Origin: Chloroflexota bacterium
GTDB lineage: Bacteria > Chloroflexota > Anaerolineae > Ardenticatenales > Ardenticatenaceae
Direction of reading: 5' to 3'
DNA: 25,044 nt
NCBI GenBank assembly: GCA_003520455.1
Contig: DOUV01000237.1
Location: 1 to 25,044, forward strand
The notes under the pieces are model-generated. The model saw only the letters and a list, made by a program, of their open reading frames with translations, had not been told where the DNA came from and searched no databases. A program made the position numbers and the translations under genes. Positions 1 through 8,860 of this stretch are shown here, piece by piece (position 1 is the stretch's first letter; each line of letters opens with the position of its first letter).

Positions 1-84
1 TTCCGCAACATCACCTTGACGATCCTTCACCTGCCGCACCAGATCCTCTATCATCTGACGTCGCTCTCGACTCTCCAACAACTC
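1..84 (-). other. possible N-terminal part of a divergent gene, cut by window edge
   Basis: Read on the minus strand, 84 to 1 is open and encodes a highly charged Glu/Arg/Gln-rich stretch that looks like natural coiled-coil protein. It would start at TTG (81-79 or 78-76) or at an internal ATG further in. An in-frame stop lies just upstream, so only an N-terminus could be here. There is no clear ribosome-binding site and no recognisable family. The plus strand of the same stretch is simply pyrimidine-rich. If the gene is real, it is transcribed away from the transport operon and 85-176 would hold both promoters. Confidence 0.2.
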
Positions 85-176
85 ATCCTGACCTTGCTCG
101 GCCTCGATTCATCTGTCTATTCTCGCCTCTCTCGCGTTTCTCTTATTCCGCCCTGATTTTGAGCGAACCGTGAGTT

Positions 177-1865
177 ATGAACAAAAGTAGATCAATTTTG
201 GTCTTGCTCCTGTTCCTGTGCTTTATTCTAATCCTGGGAGCATGCGGACAGGCCGCCACACCGGAAGTGCGCGTCGAGAAGCAAGTCGTCAAAGAAACGG
301 TCGTCGTCACGGAGAAGGAGACCGTGAAGGAAACGGTCGTCGTGAAGGAAGAGGTGGTAAGAGAAGTCACCCCGACCCCGACAAAGCCGGAGGTCGCGCG
401 CATTGAGCGACTCGACGTCGGCCAGCTCGGCAACCCGGTCGATATAACCTGCTGGGGCTGGACATCTGTGGACGAGCTTGACATCGCCCAGCACTTCGCG
501 GAGCCACTCTTCCGGTTTAACCGGGACGGAAACGTCGAGGGTATCGTGGCTGAAAGTTGGGAGATGAAAGATCCTACCGAGTGGATCCTTCATATCCGCA
601 AGGGCATGCAGTTCCACGACCCTGAGTTCGGCGAGCTGACGGCGGAAGACGTCGTAGCCAGCCTGAAGGCGTGCTTCGACCCAGAAAAACTCGCCGTCAA
701 GAAGCAGCCTGGGGTCGTCGCGCAGATGGAGCTAGAGATCGTGGACGACTACACCGTCCGTGTGAAGCTTCCCGAGCCTGGGACGGCCGGTCTTCCGAAT
801 AACTGGACCTATACGATGATCACCGCCAAGGGGTACCTGGAGCAGGTGGGTGAGGATTGGGGCCGGCGCCCCATGGGTACCGGGCCTTATAGGTTCGTGG
901 AATGGGTGCCTAACGTTCGTATTGTCGGAGAGCGCTTTGAGAACTACTGGGGCAAGGATCCGGGCGTCGAGCGCATCACGTGGCGCGTGATTCCCGATGC
1001 TTTCACCCGCAAGAGCGAATTCCTCGCCGGTGGCCTTGACATCCTTCCCTTTATGGTAGCGGACTGGGTACCCGAGGTAGAGGCCAATCCGAATACCCGG
1101 GTGGAGCCTATCCTCAGTGCGCGGTATATCATGGTCATCCTGCCCGCAAAGGAGCCACCTTTCAACGACAAGCGCGTACGCCAGGCCCTCAACTACGCGG
1201 TGAACAAGCAAGAGATCGTAGACACGCTCTTCGCCGGTATTGGCGCAGTGCCTCCGACAGGCGTTGTCAATCCGGTCATTCCTGAGGGCGATCCCGAACG
1301 GGAGATCTATCCCTACGATCCAGATAAGGCCAAGGAGTTGCTGGACGAGGCTCGAGCCGACGGTGTCCAGATCGGCACGATAACGCTTTACGCCCCCAAC
1401 GATCGTTACGTCCTCGACAAGGAGATGGGCGAGGCGATAGCAGGCTACTGGCGCGCCATTGGCCTGGACGTCGAGTATATACCCCAAAGCCGCACGGTTC
1501 TCTTCCCGAAGAGTCAGGGCCTTGAGATGAAGGACCCACACATGATTGGCTTTGGCAATACCCAAATGCGAGCCGATTATCCCTTCAATTTGTGGCTCCA
1601 AACGCGGGAAGACCCGCCCAGCCGTGGCTCGGCGTATGCCGCTGGACCTCCTGAGTGGGACGAGATGATCAGCGAGCTTGCCTCGTTGCCCAGCGGTGCT
1701 CCCGAGACCATCGAGTTGGCCCGCAAACTTGACGAACTGTGGATCGACTACGCTCCGTGGGTCTGGGTGATCAACTATGTGGATCTCTATGGGGTGAGCA
1801 ACGACGTGGATTGGAAACCGTACCCACACGAAGCGCGCTTTTTCACGGACGTTAGGCCACGGTAG
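177..1865 (+). CDS. ABC transporter substrate-binding lipoprotein, peptide/opine family (SBP_bac_5)
   Basis: This is an extracytoplasmic solute-binding protein that delivers its ligand to the permeases encoded next to it. Residues 1-22 are a lipoprotein signal peptide with lipobox LGAC, so Cys23 should be lipidated. Residues about 28-70 form a Val/Lys/Glu-rich linker ending in TPTPTKP, a style common in Chloroflexota lipoproteins. The rest is a family 5 (DppA/OppA) fold, with family-typical segments such as AESWEMKDPTEW, GTGPYRFVEW and DKRVRQALNYAVNK. The length of 562 residues is normal. No good Shine-Dalgarno sequence precedes ATG 177, but the signal peptide begins right after it, which supports this start. 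The ligand cannot be read from sequence. Family 5 proteins bind peptides, opines, nickel or sugars. Confidence 0.93.
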   Translation: MNKSRSILVLLLFLCFILILGACGQAATPEVRVEKQVVKETVVVTEKETVKETVVVKEEVVREVTPTPTKPEVARIERLDVGQLGNPVDITCWGWTSVDELDIAQHFAEPLFRFNRDGNVEGIVAESWEMKDPTEWILHIRKGMQFHDPEFGELTAEDVVASLKACFDPEKLAVKKQPGVVAQMELEIVDDYTVRVKLPEPGTAGLPNNWTYTMITAKGYLEQVGEDWGRRPMGTGPYRFVEWVPNVRIVGERFENYWGKDPGVERITWRVIPDAFTRKSEFLAGGLDILPFMVADWVPEVEANPNTRVEPILSARYIMVILPAKEPPFNDKRVRQALNYAVNKQEIVDTLFAGIGAVPPTGVVNPVIPEGDPEREIYPYDPDKAKELLDEARADGVQIGTITLYAPNDRYVLDKEMGEAIAGYWRAIGLDVEYIPQSRTVLFPKSQGLEMKDPHMIGFGNTQMRADYPFNLWLQTREDPPSRGSAYAAGPPEWDEMISELASLPSGAPETIELARKLDELWIDYAPWVWVINYVDLYGVSNDVDWKPYPHEARFFTDVRPR

Positions 1866-1933
1866 TAAGCGCACCTTCGAGGGTTAATTTTCAACACCTT
1901 ACAAGGAAACTTCTCAGAAAGCAGGGGCAGAGG

Positions 1934-1968
1934 GGATCTTGCGCGCGGCGGAGTCGCGCGCAAGATCC
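1934..1968 (+). terminator. perfect 13-bp hairpin between binding-protein and permease genes
   Basis: The arms GGATCTTGCGCGC (1934-1946) and GCGCGCAAGATCC (1956-1968) are perfect complements around a 9-nt loop. No U-run follows, so full termination is unlikely. In many ABC operons a stem-loop after the binding-protein gene stabilises the upstream mRNA or partly stops transcription, so that the binding protein is made in excess. That role is inferred here from position. Confidence 0.55.
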
Positions 1969-2078
1969 TCTTACCCTCGGATTATTGAGAATGTACCTTA
2001 CGACGATTTCATCGCTCGCGGGGCGTCATGGCGACCGATATGTAAGCACAGTCTAGCCCACCGGCAAGGCACTCTCAT

Positions 2079-2993
2079 ATGTTCCGTTTCATCATTCAAC
2101 GCGCGCTTCAGGCGGTTGTTACCGTCATAGCAGCCAGTATTGTGGTATTTTTATTTGTCCATGCGTCCGGGGATCCGGCTGCCCTCCTTGTTCCCGAGGA
2201 AGCCAGCGTCAAAGACATCGCTCGGGTTCGGACTGAGCTGGGACTGGATCGCCCATTGTACGTTCAGTATTTTCTCTTCATGCGGGATTTCTGGCGTGGT
2301 GAGAACATAAAGTCCTTCCGCTATTACGAGCCGCTTCTGCCCCTCATTCTGAGTTCACTGCGATGGACCATGGTCCTGGCCGGGAGCGCCCTTTTGATTT
2401 CGTTAATACTGGCAGTTCCACTGGGCACTATCGCCGCTCTGACACAAGACTCAGCTATCGATGTTGCCATCCGCGTGATCGCGGTCTTTGGTCAGTCTAT
2501 GCCCAGCTTCTGGGTCGCTATGCTCCTTATGTTGTTTATTGCTGTGAAGCTCCAACTCCTTCCGGTCTCTGGCCTTGGGGTGAAGAACGCGATTCTTCCT
2601 ATCACAACCCTCGCCTTTTTTCAGGTAGCTGTGCTGATGCGCCTTCTCCGTTCCGAGATGCTGGAAGTCCTCCACCAGGACTACGTCCGCACAGCACGAG
2701 CCAAAGGACTGCGGGAGCGCACCGTGCTGTCACGCCACGTCTTCAAGAATGCAGCCCTTCCGGTCCTCACGATGGCCGGGCTTCAGTTCAGCAACCTCGT
2801 GCTCGGAGCTGTGGTCGTGGAGCCCATCTTTGCCTGGCCGGGACTCGGTTACCTCATGGTCAACTCTGTCTTCGCCCGTGATTATCCGGTAGTAGTGGGA
2901 GGGACGATCGTTGCCGCCGTCGTTGTCACGACTGCAAATCTGGCTGTGGATGTCCTGTATGGAGCGTTGGACCCGCGTATCCGTGTCGGTTGA
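2079..2993 (+). CDS. ABC transporter permease, DppB/OppB type
   Basis: This inner-membrane permease subunit belongs to the dipeptide/oligopeptide/nickel importer class. It has 304 residues, usual for the family. A first membrane segment spans about residues 9-28 and a periplasmic loop of about 65 residues follows. Several more membrane helices come from residue 92 onward. The cytoplasmic EAA loop that contacts the ATPase is visible as DYVRTARAKGL (201-211), followed by RHVFKNAALPVL. The family motif FAWPGLG lies at 251-257 and the C-terminus ends in LDPRIRVG, also typical. A weak AAGG lies 9 nt before the ATG. The gene follows the binding-protein gene after 213 bp and is 13 bp from the next permease. 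Confidence 0.93.
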   Translation: MFRFIIQRALQAVVTVIAASIVVFLFVHASGDPAALLVPEEASVKDIARVRTELGLDRPLYVQYFLFMRDFWRGENIKSFRYYEPLLPLILSSLRWTMVLAGSALLISLILAVPLGTIAALTQDSAIDVAIRVIAVFGQSMPSFWVAMLLMLFIAVKLQLLPVSGLGVKNAILPITTLAFFQVAVLMRLLRSEMLEVLHQDYVRTARAKGLRERTVLSRHVFKNAALPVLTMAGLQFSNLVLGAVVVEPIFAWPGLGYLMVNSVFARDYPVVVGGTIVAAVVVTTANLAVDVLYGALDPRIRVG

Positions 2994-3006
2994 GACGAGG
3001 AAATGT

Positions 3007-3927
3007 ATGGCCACTTGGGAGAAAGAATCAGCACAGGTAGGGGCACAACCGAGGTGGCTGCCGCGCTTGAGGCTACGAATTCCACGCCGGGGATTGATGA
3101 GCACTATCACCCTGGTGTTTTCGATAACGATTGTCCTGTTGTTCACCTTCTTCGCCATCTGGCCCCAGTCTGTGGCGCCCTACGACCCAACCGTGAACAA
3201 TCTGAGCCTTCGTCATAAGCCGCCTGGCTTTGTGGATACTCAGGGTAGGCTACACATTTTGGGAACCGACCATCTCGGTCGCGATGTGTGGAGTCGCGTC
3301 GTCTGGGGTGCCCGGGCGTCCATGACGGTCGCATATATGGGCCTGCTCCTCGGCGGCGCCGTCGGACTGTCCCTTGGGCTGTTGGCGGGCTATCGCGGTG
3401 GCTGGCTCGACGCCGTCGCGATGCGGGTAGTGGATGCCTATTTGAGTCTTCCATACATCCTCATCGCCATCGTGTGGGCCACGCTGATCGGTACAGATGT
3501 ACGCAACTTGATCATCATTGTGGCGGTACGCGGCTGGGTTGAATTTGCCCGGGTCGCCCGCGGCCAGGCACTCTCGATCCGAGAAAGAGATTATATCACC
3601 GCGGTCCGGGCAATCGGTGCTAATGATTTGAGAATAGTATTCCACCATGTCCTGCCGAACACCCTCGCGCCGGTCCTCGTGGTCGCGGGTTTCCAATTGG
3701 GGCGGCTTGTCTTGTTAGAGGGCACCCTCTCCTTCCTGACCATCGGTATACGCCCGCCGACACCTGCTTGGGGTAGTATGCTCAACGATGCCCGGAACTA
3801 CATGAACCAGGCCTGGTGGACAGTCCTGTTTCCAGGTCTAGCCATCTCACTTATCGTCATGGCGGCGAATTTCATGGGGGATAGTTTGCGAGACTACCTG
3901 GATCCCACCTTACGTCGTCAGGTCTAG
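3007..3927 (+). CDS. ABC transporter permease, DppC/OppC type
   Basis: This is the second membrane subunit of the importer. ATG 3007 is chosen because GAGGAAA lies at 2998-3003, just before it. Earlier in-frame starts fall inside the DppB gene. The product has 306 residues. Positively charged residues precede a first helix at about 34-52, as in OppC N-terminal domains. The conserved GTDHLGRDVWSR lies at 86-97 and the EAA loop DYITAVRAIGANDL at 195-208. The segment PPTPAWGSML (250-259) and the terminal LDPTLRRQV are also family marks. No ATP-binding subunit (DppD/DppF) follows. The next gene is an enzyme, so the ATPases must be encoded elsewhere or shared with another importer. Confidence 0.93.
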   Translation: MATWEKESAQVGAQPRWLPRLRLRIPRRGLMSTITLVFSITIVLLFTFFAIWPQSVAPYDPTVNNLSLRHKPPGFVDTQGRLHILGTDHLGRDVWSRVVWGARASMTVAYMGLLLGGAVGLSLGLLAGYRGGWLDAVAMRVVDAYLSLPYILIAIVWATLIGTDVRNLIIIVAVRGWVEFARVARGQALSIRERDYITAVRAIGANDLRIVFHHVLPNTLAPVLVVAGFQLGRLVLLEGTLSFLTIGIRPPTPAWGSMLNDARNYMNQAWWTVLFPGLAISLIVMAANFMGDSLRDYLDPTLRRQV

Positions 3928-3958
3928 TTGGCAATCCGGCCGAAGGAGAAATCAAAAA

Positions 3959-5068
3959 ATGAAAATCGCCAGGGTTGAGGCCATCACAATTCATATCCCG
4001 CTTTCAAAACCGGTCTGGGTAGGAAAGCGGGAACTGAGCTATCGTGATCACACGTTGGTCAAAATCTATACAGATGAAGGCATCGTCGGTTGGGGTGACA
4101 CGTACGGATACGGAGCGGCGAAAGTTATCTCTCAGATCGTGAGAGAGATTCTGCAACCCTTCTTGCAAGATCAGGATCCCCTTGACAATGAGCGACTCTG
4201 GGAGTCGATGTTTTATGGAACGCAAACCTTCGGCCGCAAGGGTGCCGTGGTTCGAGCGATAAGTGCGGTTGATATCGCGTTATGGGATATCAAGGGCAAA
4301 TGTGCCGGTCTGCCCATCTATAAACTTCTCGGAGCGTATCGCGAAAAGGTGCCCGTTTACATCAGCGGGGGGTATTACAGGCGTGGTGAGGGTCTCAAAG
4401 AGCTGCAGGCAGAGATGGAGATGTGGGCGGCCCGCGGATTTAAAGGCGTCAAGATGCGCGTGGGGATGCTCTCCATCAAGGATGATATGGAGAGGGTCCG
4501 GATCGCTCGTAAGGCTCTCGGCGATGATGCGCACCTGATGCTCGACGCCGAGTATTTGTGGGAGGATGCCAATACAGCCATACGGGCAATACAGCACTTT
4601 GAGGAGTTCAATCCCTATTGGATCGAGGGTCCCGCGCCCTTGAATAAGCTCCGGACCCACGCTCAAATTCGCGCTGCCGTGAGCACGCCTATCGCCACCG
4701 GCGGTCAGGAATATACACGCTGGGGCTTCTTCGAGTGGATCAGAGAGGAGGCCATCGACATTATTCAGGCTGATGCCATCGTGGTCGGAGGAATCACCGA
4801 ATGGGTGAAAGTAGCTCACATCGCCGACGTCTTTGACCTGAAGATCTCGCCTCACGCCAACTGGAACATCCACTCCCATCTCGTCGCGGCGACCCCTAAT
4901 GCCCTCTTCGTCGAATACTTCGATCCGTCCAGCGAAATCAAGGTTCTTGATAAGGTGGTAAAGAATCCGGTCGTACCCGTCGATGGGTATGTCTCCCCGC
5001 CCACCAAACCGGGTTACGGCATCGCCTACGACGAAGAAAAGATCAAGCAATACCGGGTCGATTCGTAG
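3959..5068 (+). CDS. enolase-superfamily protein, mandelate racemase subgroup (probable acid-sugar dehydratase)
   Basis: This 369-residue protein has the capping domain (about 1-115) and barrel of the mandelate racemase/muconate lactonizing enzyme family. Mg2+ ligands appear as Asp196 (LMLDAE), Glu223 (WIEGP) and Glu251 (GGQE). The general-base dyad of the mandelate racemase subgroup is present as Asp272 (QADAIVVGG) and His299 (SPHA), with Glu319 (FVEYFD) behind it. On the opposite face the usual Lys-x-Lys reads Lys165-Met-Arg167. Members of this subgroup mostly dehydrate acid sugars to 2-keto-3-deoxy acids or racemize 2-hydroxy acids. AAGGAG (3943-3948) sits 10 nt before ATG, and the gene is 31 bp after dppC-like. 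Neighbouring FAH, SDR and aldolase genes fit a dehydratase role. The specific substrate is unknown. Confidence 0.9.
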   Translation: MKIARVEAITIHIPLSKPVWVGKRELSYRDHTLVKIYTDEGIVGWGDTYGYGAAKVISQIVREILQPFLQDQDPLDNERLWESMFYGTQTFGRKGAVVRAISAVDIALWDIKGKCAGLPIYKLLGAYREKVPVYISGGYYRRGEGLKELQAEMEMWAARGFKGVKMRVGMLSIKDDMERVRIARKALGDDAHLMLDAEYLWEDANTAIRAIQHFEEFNPYWIEGPAPLNKLRTHAQIRAAVSTPIATGGQEYTRWGFFEWIREEAIDIIQADAIVVGGITEWVKVAHIADVFDLKISPHANWNIHSHLVAATPNALFVEYFDPSSEIKVLDKVVKNPVVPVDGYVSPPTKPGYGIAYDEEKIKQYRVDS

Positions 5069-5229
5069 GGAGGCGTGTGGATCCTTCCTCATCTCTGCCT
5101 GCATACCCACTCGTCACGTATGACCGCTTGGGTGGCACCGGGCTGCGCCACCCATCTGGTGAGCGTGGCCAGACCCCGAATCGGTGAACCTTCGTTTCGT
5201 AGTGGTCCAACTGGAAGGGGAGAATCCGG

Positions 5230-6639
5230 ATGAGTGCAACACGTGTACTCGCCCAATATGCGGCCGATACAACGTACGATGACCTTCCTGAGAAGGTCGT
5301 CGTCCAGGCCAAAGAGGTGATACGTGATTCCCTGGGTTGCCTCATCGGTGGTGCGGCACTCCCTGCTGGTCGGCGGATACGTGATTCGATCACGCCGATG
5401 GCGGCTGATGGCCGCGCAACGGTGGCCGGAGAAGAGCGGCGGGTGGTACCCGCCTGGGCGAGTTATATCAATGCTCAGCTAACCAATCTGTTGGATTTCG
5501 ATGACACGCTCGAAACAAACGCCCTGGGACATCCGGGTGCCACAATTATCCCCCCGGCCCTGGCTTTGGCCGAGCAGAGAGGTTCGTCTGGAAAGGCGTT
5601 CTTAACCGCCGTCGTTGTCGGCTACGACGTGTATTCCCGCATCGCCACGGCCGCGAAGCCGACCCTCGAGCGCAGCAAGCAGGTGCGCGGCTTAGCCACC
5701 TGGCAGATTTTTGGCGCCGTCGCCGCGGCTGTCCACGTCCTTGGTCTGGATCCGGAGGCCGCGGCCCGAGCGTTTGGCCTGGCGGCCTTGCATGCTCCCG
5801 TGCCGTTCGTTGGCAAGATTTACGAGGAGCGGCCCATGTGGGCGCTCAAGAATAACTTCGGTTGGTCGGCGATGGGGGGTGTTCTCGGTGCCCTCTTTGC
5901 GGCTGAGGGGCTTGACGCCAACCACGATATCCTGGAGGGTGAAACCGGGTTCTGGGTAATGGCCGGCTCAGACCGCTATGATTCCTCCCTTCTCACCGCG
6001 GGACTGGGGAGTACCTACAGCATCCTGAACACTTCCTTCAAACCATATCCCACTTGCCGCTATACCCATAGTGCTCTCGATGCCGTGAATAGCCTCATCC
6101 AATCACGCGATCTCCGCGCCAGTGAGGTTCGCAGCGTGCGGATCCGTTCTTCCTCCAAGATTCAATCCTTCGCCGATTATCGCCCCCAAAGCTTCATCGA
6201 CGCCGAGTTTAGTCTTCCCTACCTGGTCGCCATGCTCTTGCTCAGAGAGCCACCAGGCTATCGCTGGGTGACGGCAGAGAGGTGGCGAGATCCGGTAGTC
6301 CTGGCGCTGGCAGATCGAGTACACCTGGACGTCGACCCTGAGGTCGAAATCGATCTGGCGCAAGGATTCCTGCGTGTGAGAGTTGCTGTGGAATTGGAGA
6401 ATAACCGGGTTGAGGAGGCAGAGGCAACCCACGCACGCGGCCATCCTCACAAGCCCCTGTCGGTCGCTGAGCTCCGGCTAAAGTTCTTGGACCTGGCCCA
6501 ACCGGTGATCGGATCGACGGCCGCGCGGCAGTTCAGCTCGTTGATCGATGGGTTGGAAGACGTTCAGGATATCGCCGAGCTGACAGCCGACTTGGCCAAC
6601 GTGGCGCTCACGAACGGATCGAGGGAGGATACTGGCTGA
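5230..6639 (+). CDS. MmgE/PrpD family protein
   Basis: The 469-residue product matches the MmgE/PrpD fold in length and motifs: DFDDT at 89-93, HPGA at 101-104, a Gly-rich ALAE...GYDVYSRIA region near 112-138, and FKPYPTCRYTHSALDA in the middle. The family contains 2-methylcitrate dehydratase, cis-aconitate decarboxylase and iminodisuccinate epimerase, so dehydration, decarboxylation or epimerization of a polycarboxylate is possible. AAGGGGAG (5215-5222) precedes ATG by 7 nt. There is no propionate-pathway gene (PrpB or PrpC) nearby, which argues against a methylcitrate role. With an amine dehydrogenase downstream, an iminodisuccinate-like amino-dicarboxylate substrate is an attractive but unproven option. 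Confidence 0.9.
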   Translation: MSATRVLAQYAADTTYDDLPEKVVVQAKEVIRDSLGCLIGGAALPAGRRIRDSITPMAADGRATVAGEERRVVPAWASYINAQLTNLLDFDDTLETNALGHPGATIIPPALALAEQRGSSGKAFLTAVVVGYDVYSRIATAAKPTLERSKQVRGLATWQIFGAVAAAVHVLGLDPEAAARAFGLAALHAPVPFVGKIYEERPMWALKNNFGWSAMGGVLGALFAAEGLDANHDILEGETGFWVMAGSDRYDSSLLTAGLGSTYSILNTSFKPYPTCRYTHSALDAVNSLIQSRDLRASEVRSVRIRSSSKIQSFADYRPQSFIDAEFSLPYLVAMLLLREPPGYRWVTAERWRDPVVLALADRVHLDVDPEVEIDLAQGFLRVRVAVELENNRVEEAEATHARGHPHKPLSVAELRLKFLDLAQPVIGSTAARQFSSLIDGLEDVQDIAELTADLANVALTNGSREDTG

Positions 6640-6740
6640 CACCACTTGCGGCCGCCGTACGCCACCCTGGTGCTCAAGCCAACTCCAACGCTCTCGAGCA
6701 TCTCGTGTCCTGGATCATCTCTGACGCCGCGGATACAATG

Positions 6741-6756
6741 TGTGAGAGTTCTCACA
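6741..6756. promoter_or_regulatory. short palindrome abutting the FAH-family gene's ribosome-binding site
   Basis: TGTGAG and CTCACA flank a 4-nt spacer and touch the Shine-Dalgarno sequence (AGGAG 6756-6760) of the gene at 6770. A TACAAT-like -10 hexamer lies just upstream, without a clear -35. It could be an operator or a small translational hairpin. Evidence is limited to the symmetry and position. Confidence 0.25.
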
Positions 6757-6769
6757 GGAGTAGACAGCG

Positions 6770-7618
6770 ATGCGACTGGCGTCCGTGCGAACCGATCAGG
6801 GTGAAACCGCTGCAGTGCTTACAACCGAGGGCGTGATTCCGATAGAACGGCTGAACGCCGCCTGGAACACTCACCTGCCGACTACACTCCTTGATCTGAT
6901 CAGCGGCGACCTGGCTTCAATCGCAGCAGCTCGGCTGGCGGCGCACAAGCTGCCGGCAACGCTTGCGTTCGTTCAGGTCTCCTTCGGCCCGCCGTATCGA
7001 CGGCCGGGTAAGATCTGGGGCATCGGGCTCAACTACCGCGAACACGCTCGCGATCTGAACGAGCACGTTCCCTCGCAGCCGGCCAGCTTCATGAAACCGG
7101 CCACGGCAATCATAGGGCCTGGCGATCCCATTTATCTACCTGCCCAATCGCAGCGGGTGACGGCAGAGGCGGAACTGGCTGTTATTATCGGCCGCCGTTG
7201 CCGCCGGGTGAAGTCGGAAGAAGCCGGTGACGTCATCTTCGGTTACACCTGCGTGATCGATATGACGGCTGAAGACATCCTACGCCAGAACCCCCGCTAT
7301 TTAACCCGGGCAAAGAGTTTCGACACGTTCTTCAGCTTTGGACCAGCCATCCTGACGCCTGATGAGATTCCAGACGTGCGCAGTCTCACGGTGCGCACTA
7401 TTGTCAATGGGGCGGCCCGCGCTGAGAACAGTGTATCCAATATGACCTTTGATCCCTTCGAGTTGGTTTCGTTTCACTCTCAGGGGATGACGCTGGAGCC
7501 GGGTGATATCATTTCGACGGGCACGCCAGGAGCATGGCCGATTCAGCCGGGAGACCTGGTCCGTTGTGAGGTTTCGGGGTTTCCTGCTTTAGAGAATCCG
7601 GTTCGAGCCGGGGGATAG
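6770..7618 (+). CDS. fumarylacetoacetate hydrolase (FAH) family protein
   Basis: This 282-residue enzyme has the C-terminal FAH domain from about residue 80 and a short N-terminal extension. Family marks are GKIWGIGLNYREHA (80-93), FMKPATAIIGPGDPI (107-121), the metal ligands Glu133 and Glu135 (AEAELAVIIG), Asp164, the catalytic-loop segment AKSFDTF (181-187), and GDIISTGTPGA (245-255). Members hydrolyse or decarboxylate acylpyruvates and 2,4-diketo acids. One branch is the 2,4-diketo-3-deoxy-sugar-acid hydrolase of the non-phosphorylative diketo pathway. With an enolase-superfamily dehydratase and an SDR in the same cluster, that role is plausible. AGGAG (6756-6760) lies 9 nt before ATG. A ureidoglycolate-lyase-like or decarboxylase role cannot be excluded. 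Confidence 0.93.
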   Translation: MRLASVRTDQGETAAVLTTEGVIPIERLNAAWNTHLPTTLLDLISGDLASIAAARLAAHKLPATLAFVQVSFGPPYRRPGKIWGIGLNYREHARDLNEHVPSQPASFMKPATAIIGPGDPIYLPAQSQRVTAEAELAVIIGRRCRRVKSEEAGDVIFGYTCVIDMTAEDILRQNPRYLTRAKSFDTFFSFGPAILTPDEIPDVRSLTVRTIVNGAARAENSVSNMTFDPFELVSFHSQGMTLEPGDIISTGTPGAWPIQPGDLVRCEVSGFPALENPVRAGG

Positions 7619-7678
7619 GCTCTTCTCATCAGGCCGGGACGACGAACTGGAACCCATGGGAATGAAGAGGTGAGCAGC

Positions 7679-8860
7679 ATGCGTACCCTGTTTCGAGGTG
7701 CGAGGATCATCGACGGCTTGGGTGGGATGATCGAGCGAGGCAAGGTGCTGGTCGAGGACCGCCACATCGTCTACGCCGGTCCGGAGGGTGGTAACCGTGA
7801 GAGGGCCGACAGGGTTTACGAATTGGACGGCCGAACGCTCCTGCCCGGAATCATTGATACACACGCCCACTTCGCCGGAGGAGACTACGACCCGGCGCAC
7901 GAGGACGACTCGCTCGCCATGGCCGTCCTTCGTACCGTGCCCACGGTGAAGAGGGTACTTTTGGCCGGAATTACCACCGTGCGCACAGCCGGTTCACGCG
8001 ATCATATCGACCTCGATATTCGCGATGCCATCCGCCAGGGCGTTATCGTTGGCCCCCGTGTCATCGCGAGTGGCCGGGGCATCACCATGACGGGTGGCCA
8101 TCTTCATGAGATCGCCGTCGAGGTCGATGGCGTCGACGAGGTGCGCCGGGAGGTGCGGTCGCAAATCAAGCGCGGTGTGGATAGCATCAAGATTTTGGCC
8201 TTATCGGGCGGCGTCTCTACCGCCAACCAAGATGTGCAAGCCGAGCAGTTCACCCTGGAAGAAGTGTTGGCGGCTGTCTATGAAGCCCACAAGGCCGGCA
8301 AGACGGTTCTGGGTCACGCCATTGGCCAACAGGGAATCATGAACGGCATTCAGGCGGGAATCGATTCGATTGACCACGGCATCTTTCTCACTGAAGAAGC
8401 CTGCGGCCTGATGAAGCAGAAGCGCATCTTCTACGTTCCGACGTTCGGGCCATTCTACTACTACACCGAACGGCGTCTGGCGGAACCCTGGCGTATCGAG
8501 CGGGCAGAGGCCATCAAGGAGCGCCATATCCAAAGCTTTGTGTTGGCCCTCGAGAAGGGTCTCACCCTCGCTATGGGCTCCGATTGTGGCTTTGCCTCCC
8601 GCTTCCCCAACGGAGAAAACGCGCTCGAGATCGAACTGATGGTGCGCCATGGCATGGAGCCGATGGATGCCATCGTCGCCACCACCGGGAACGCCGCCCG
8701 CCTGCTGCGGCTGGACACGCTGCTGGGCTCCGTTACGGTCGGCAAGTTAGCCGACCTGATTGTCGTCAACACCAATCCGATCGACGACCCGGGTGCGCTG
8801 CGGCACCAGGTCGCCCTGGTCATGAAAGACGGCACAGTCTATCTAGATCGTATCCACTAA
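7679..8860 (+). CDS. metal-dependent amidohydrolase (imidazolonepropionase/prolidase-like)
   Basis: This amidohydrolase-superfamily enzyme has 393 residues when started at ATG 7679. An in-frame GTG at 7670 overlaps the GAAGAGG ribosome-binding site and is less likely. Visible ligands are His62-x-His64 (DTHAHF), Lys171 as probable carboxylated bridging lysine (DSIKILALSGG), His213 (LGHAIG), His233 (IDHGIF) and Asp302 (GSDCG). The N-terminal strand-rich segment and the C-terminal GKLADLIVV are the standard composite beta-sandwich. The set of ligands matches the Xaa-Pro dipeptidase/metal-dependent hydrolase A branch, whose members cut dipeptides or cyclic amides. It lies 60 bp after the FAH-family gene. 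It should act on a C-N amide bond in the imported compound. Confidence 0.92.
   Translation: MRTLFRGARIIDGLGGMIERGKVLVEDRHIVYAGPEGGNRERADRVYELDGRTLLPGIIDTHAHFAGGDYDPAHEDDSLAMAVLRTVPTVKRVLLAGITTVRTAGSRDHIDLDIRDAIRQGVIVGPRVIASGRGITMTGGHLHEIAVEVDGVDEVRREVRSQIKRGVDSIKILALSGGVSTANQDVQAEQFTLEEVLAAVYEAHKAGKTVLGHAIGQQGIMNGIQAGIDSIDHGIFLTEEACGLMKQKRIFYVPTFGPFYYYTERRLAEPWRIERAEAIKERHIQSFVLALEKGLTLAMGSDCGFASRFPNGENALEIELMVRHGMEPMDAIVATTGNAARLLRLDTLLGSVTVGKLADLIVVNTNPIDDPGALRHQVALVMKDGTVYLDRIH

Noticed and set aside
732..1874. 380-codon open frame antisense to the binding-protein gene
   Set aside because: It mirrors the codon structure of the real gene, has no ribosome-binding site and no recognisable motif.
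5230..6639. 2-methylcitrate dehydratase (prpD)
   Set aside because: No PrpB, PrpC or other propionate gene is nearby; the family is too broad for this name.
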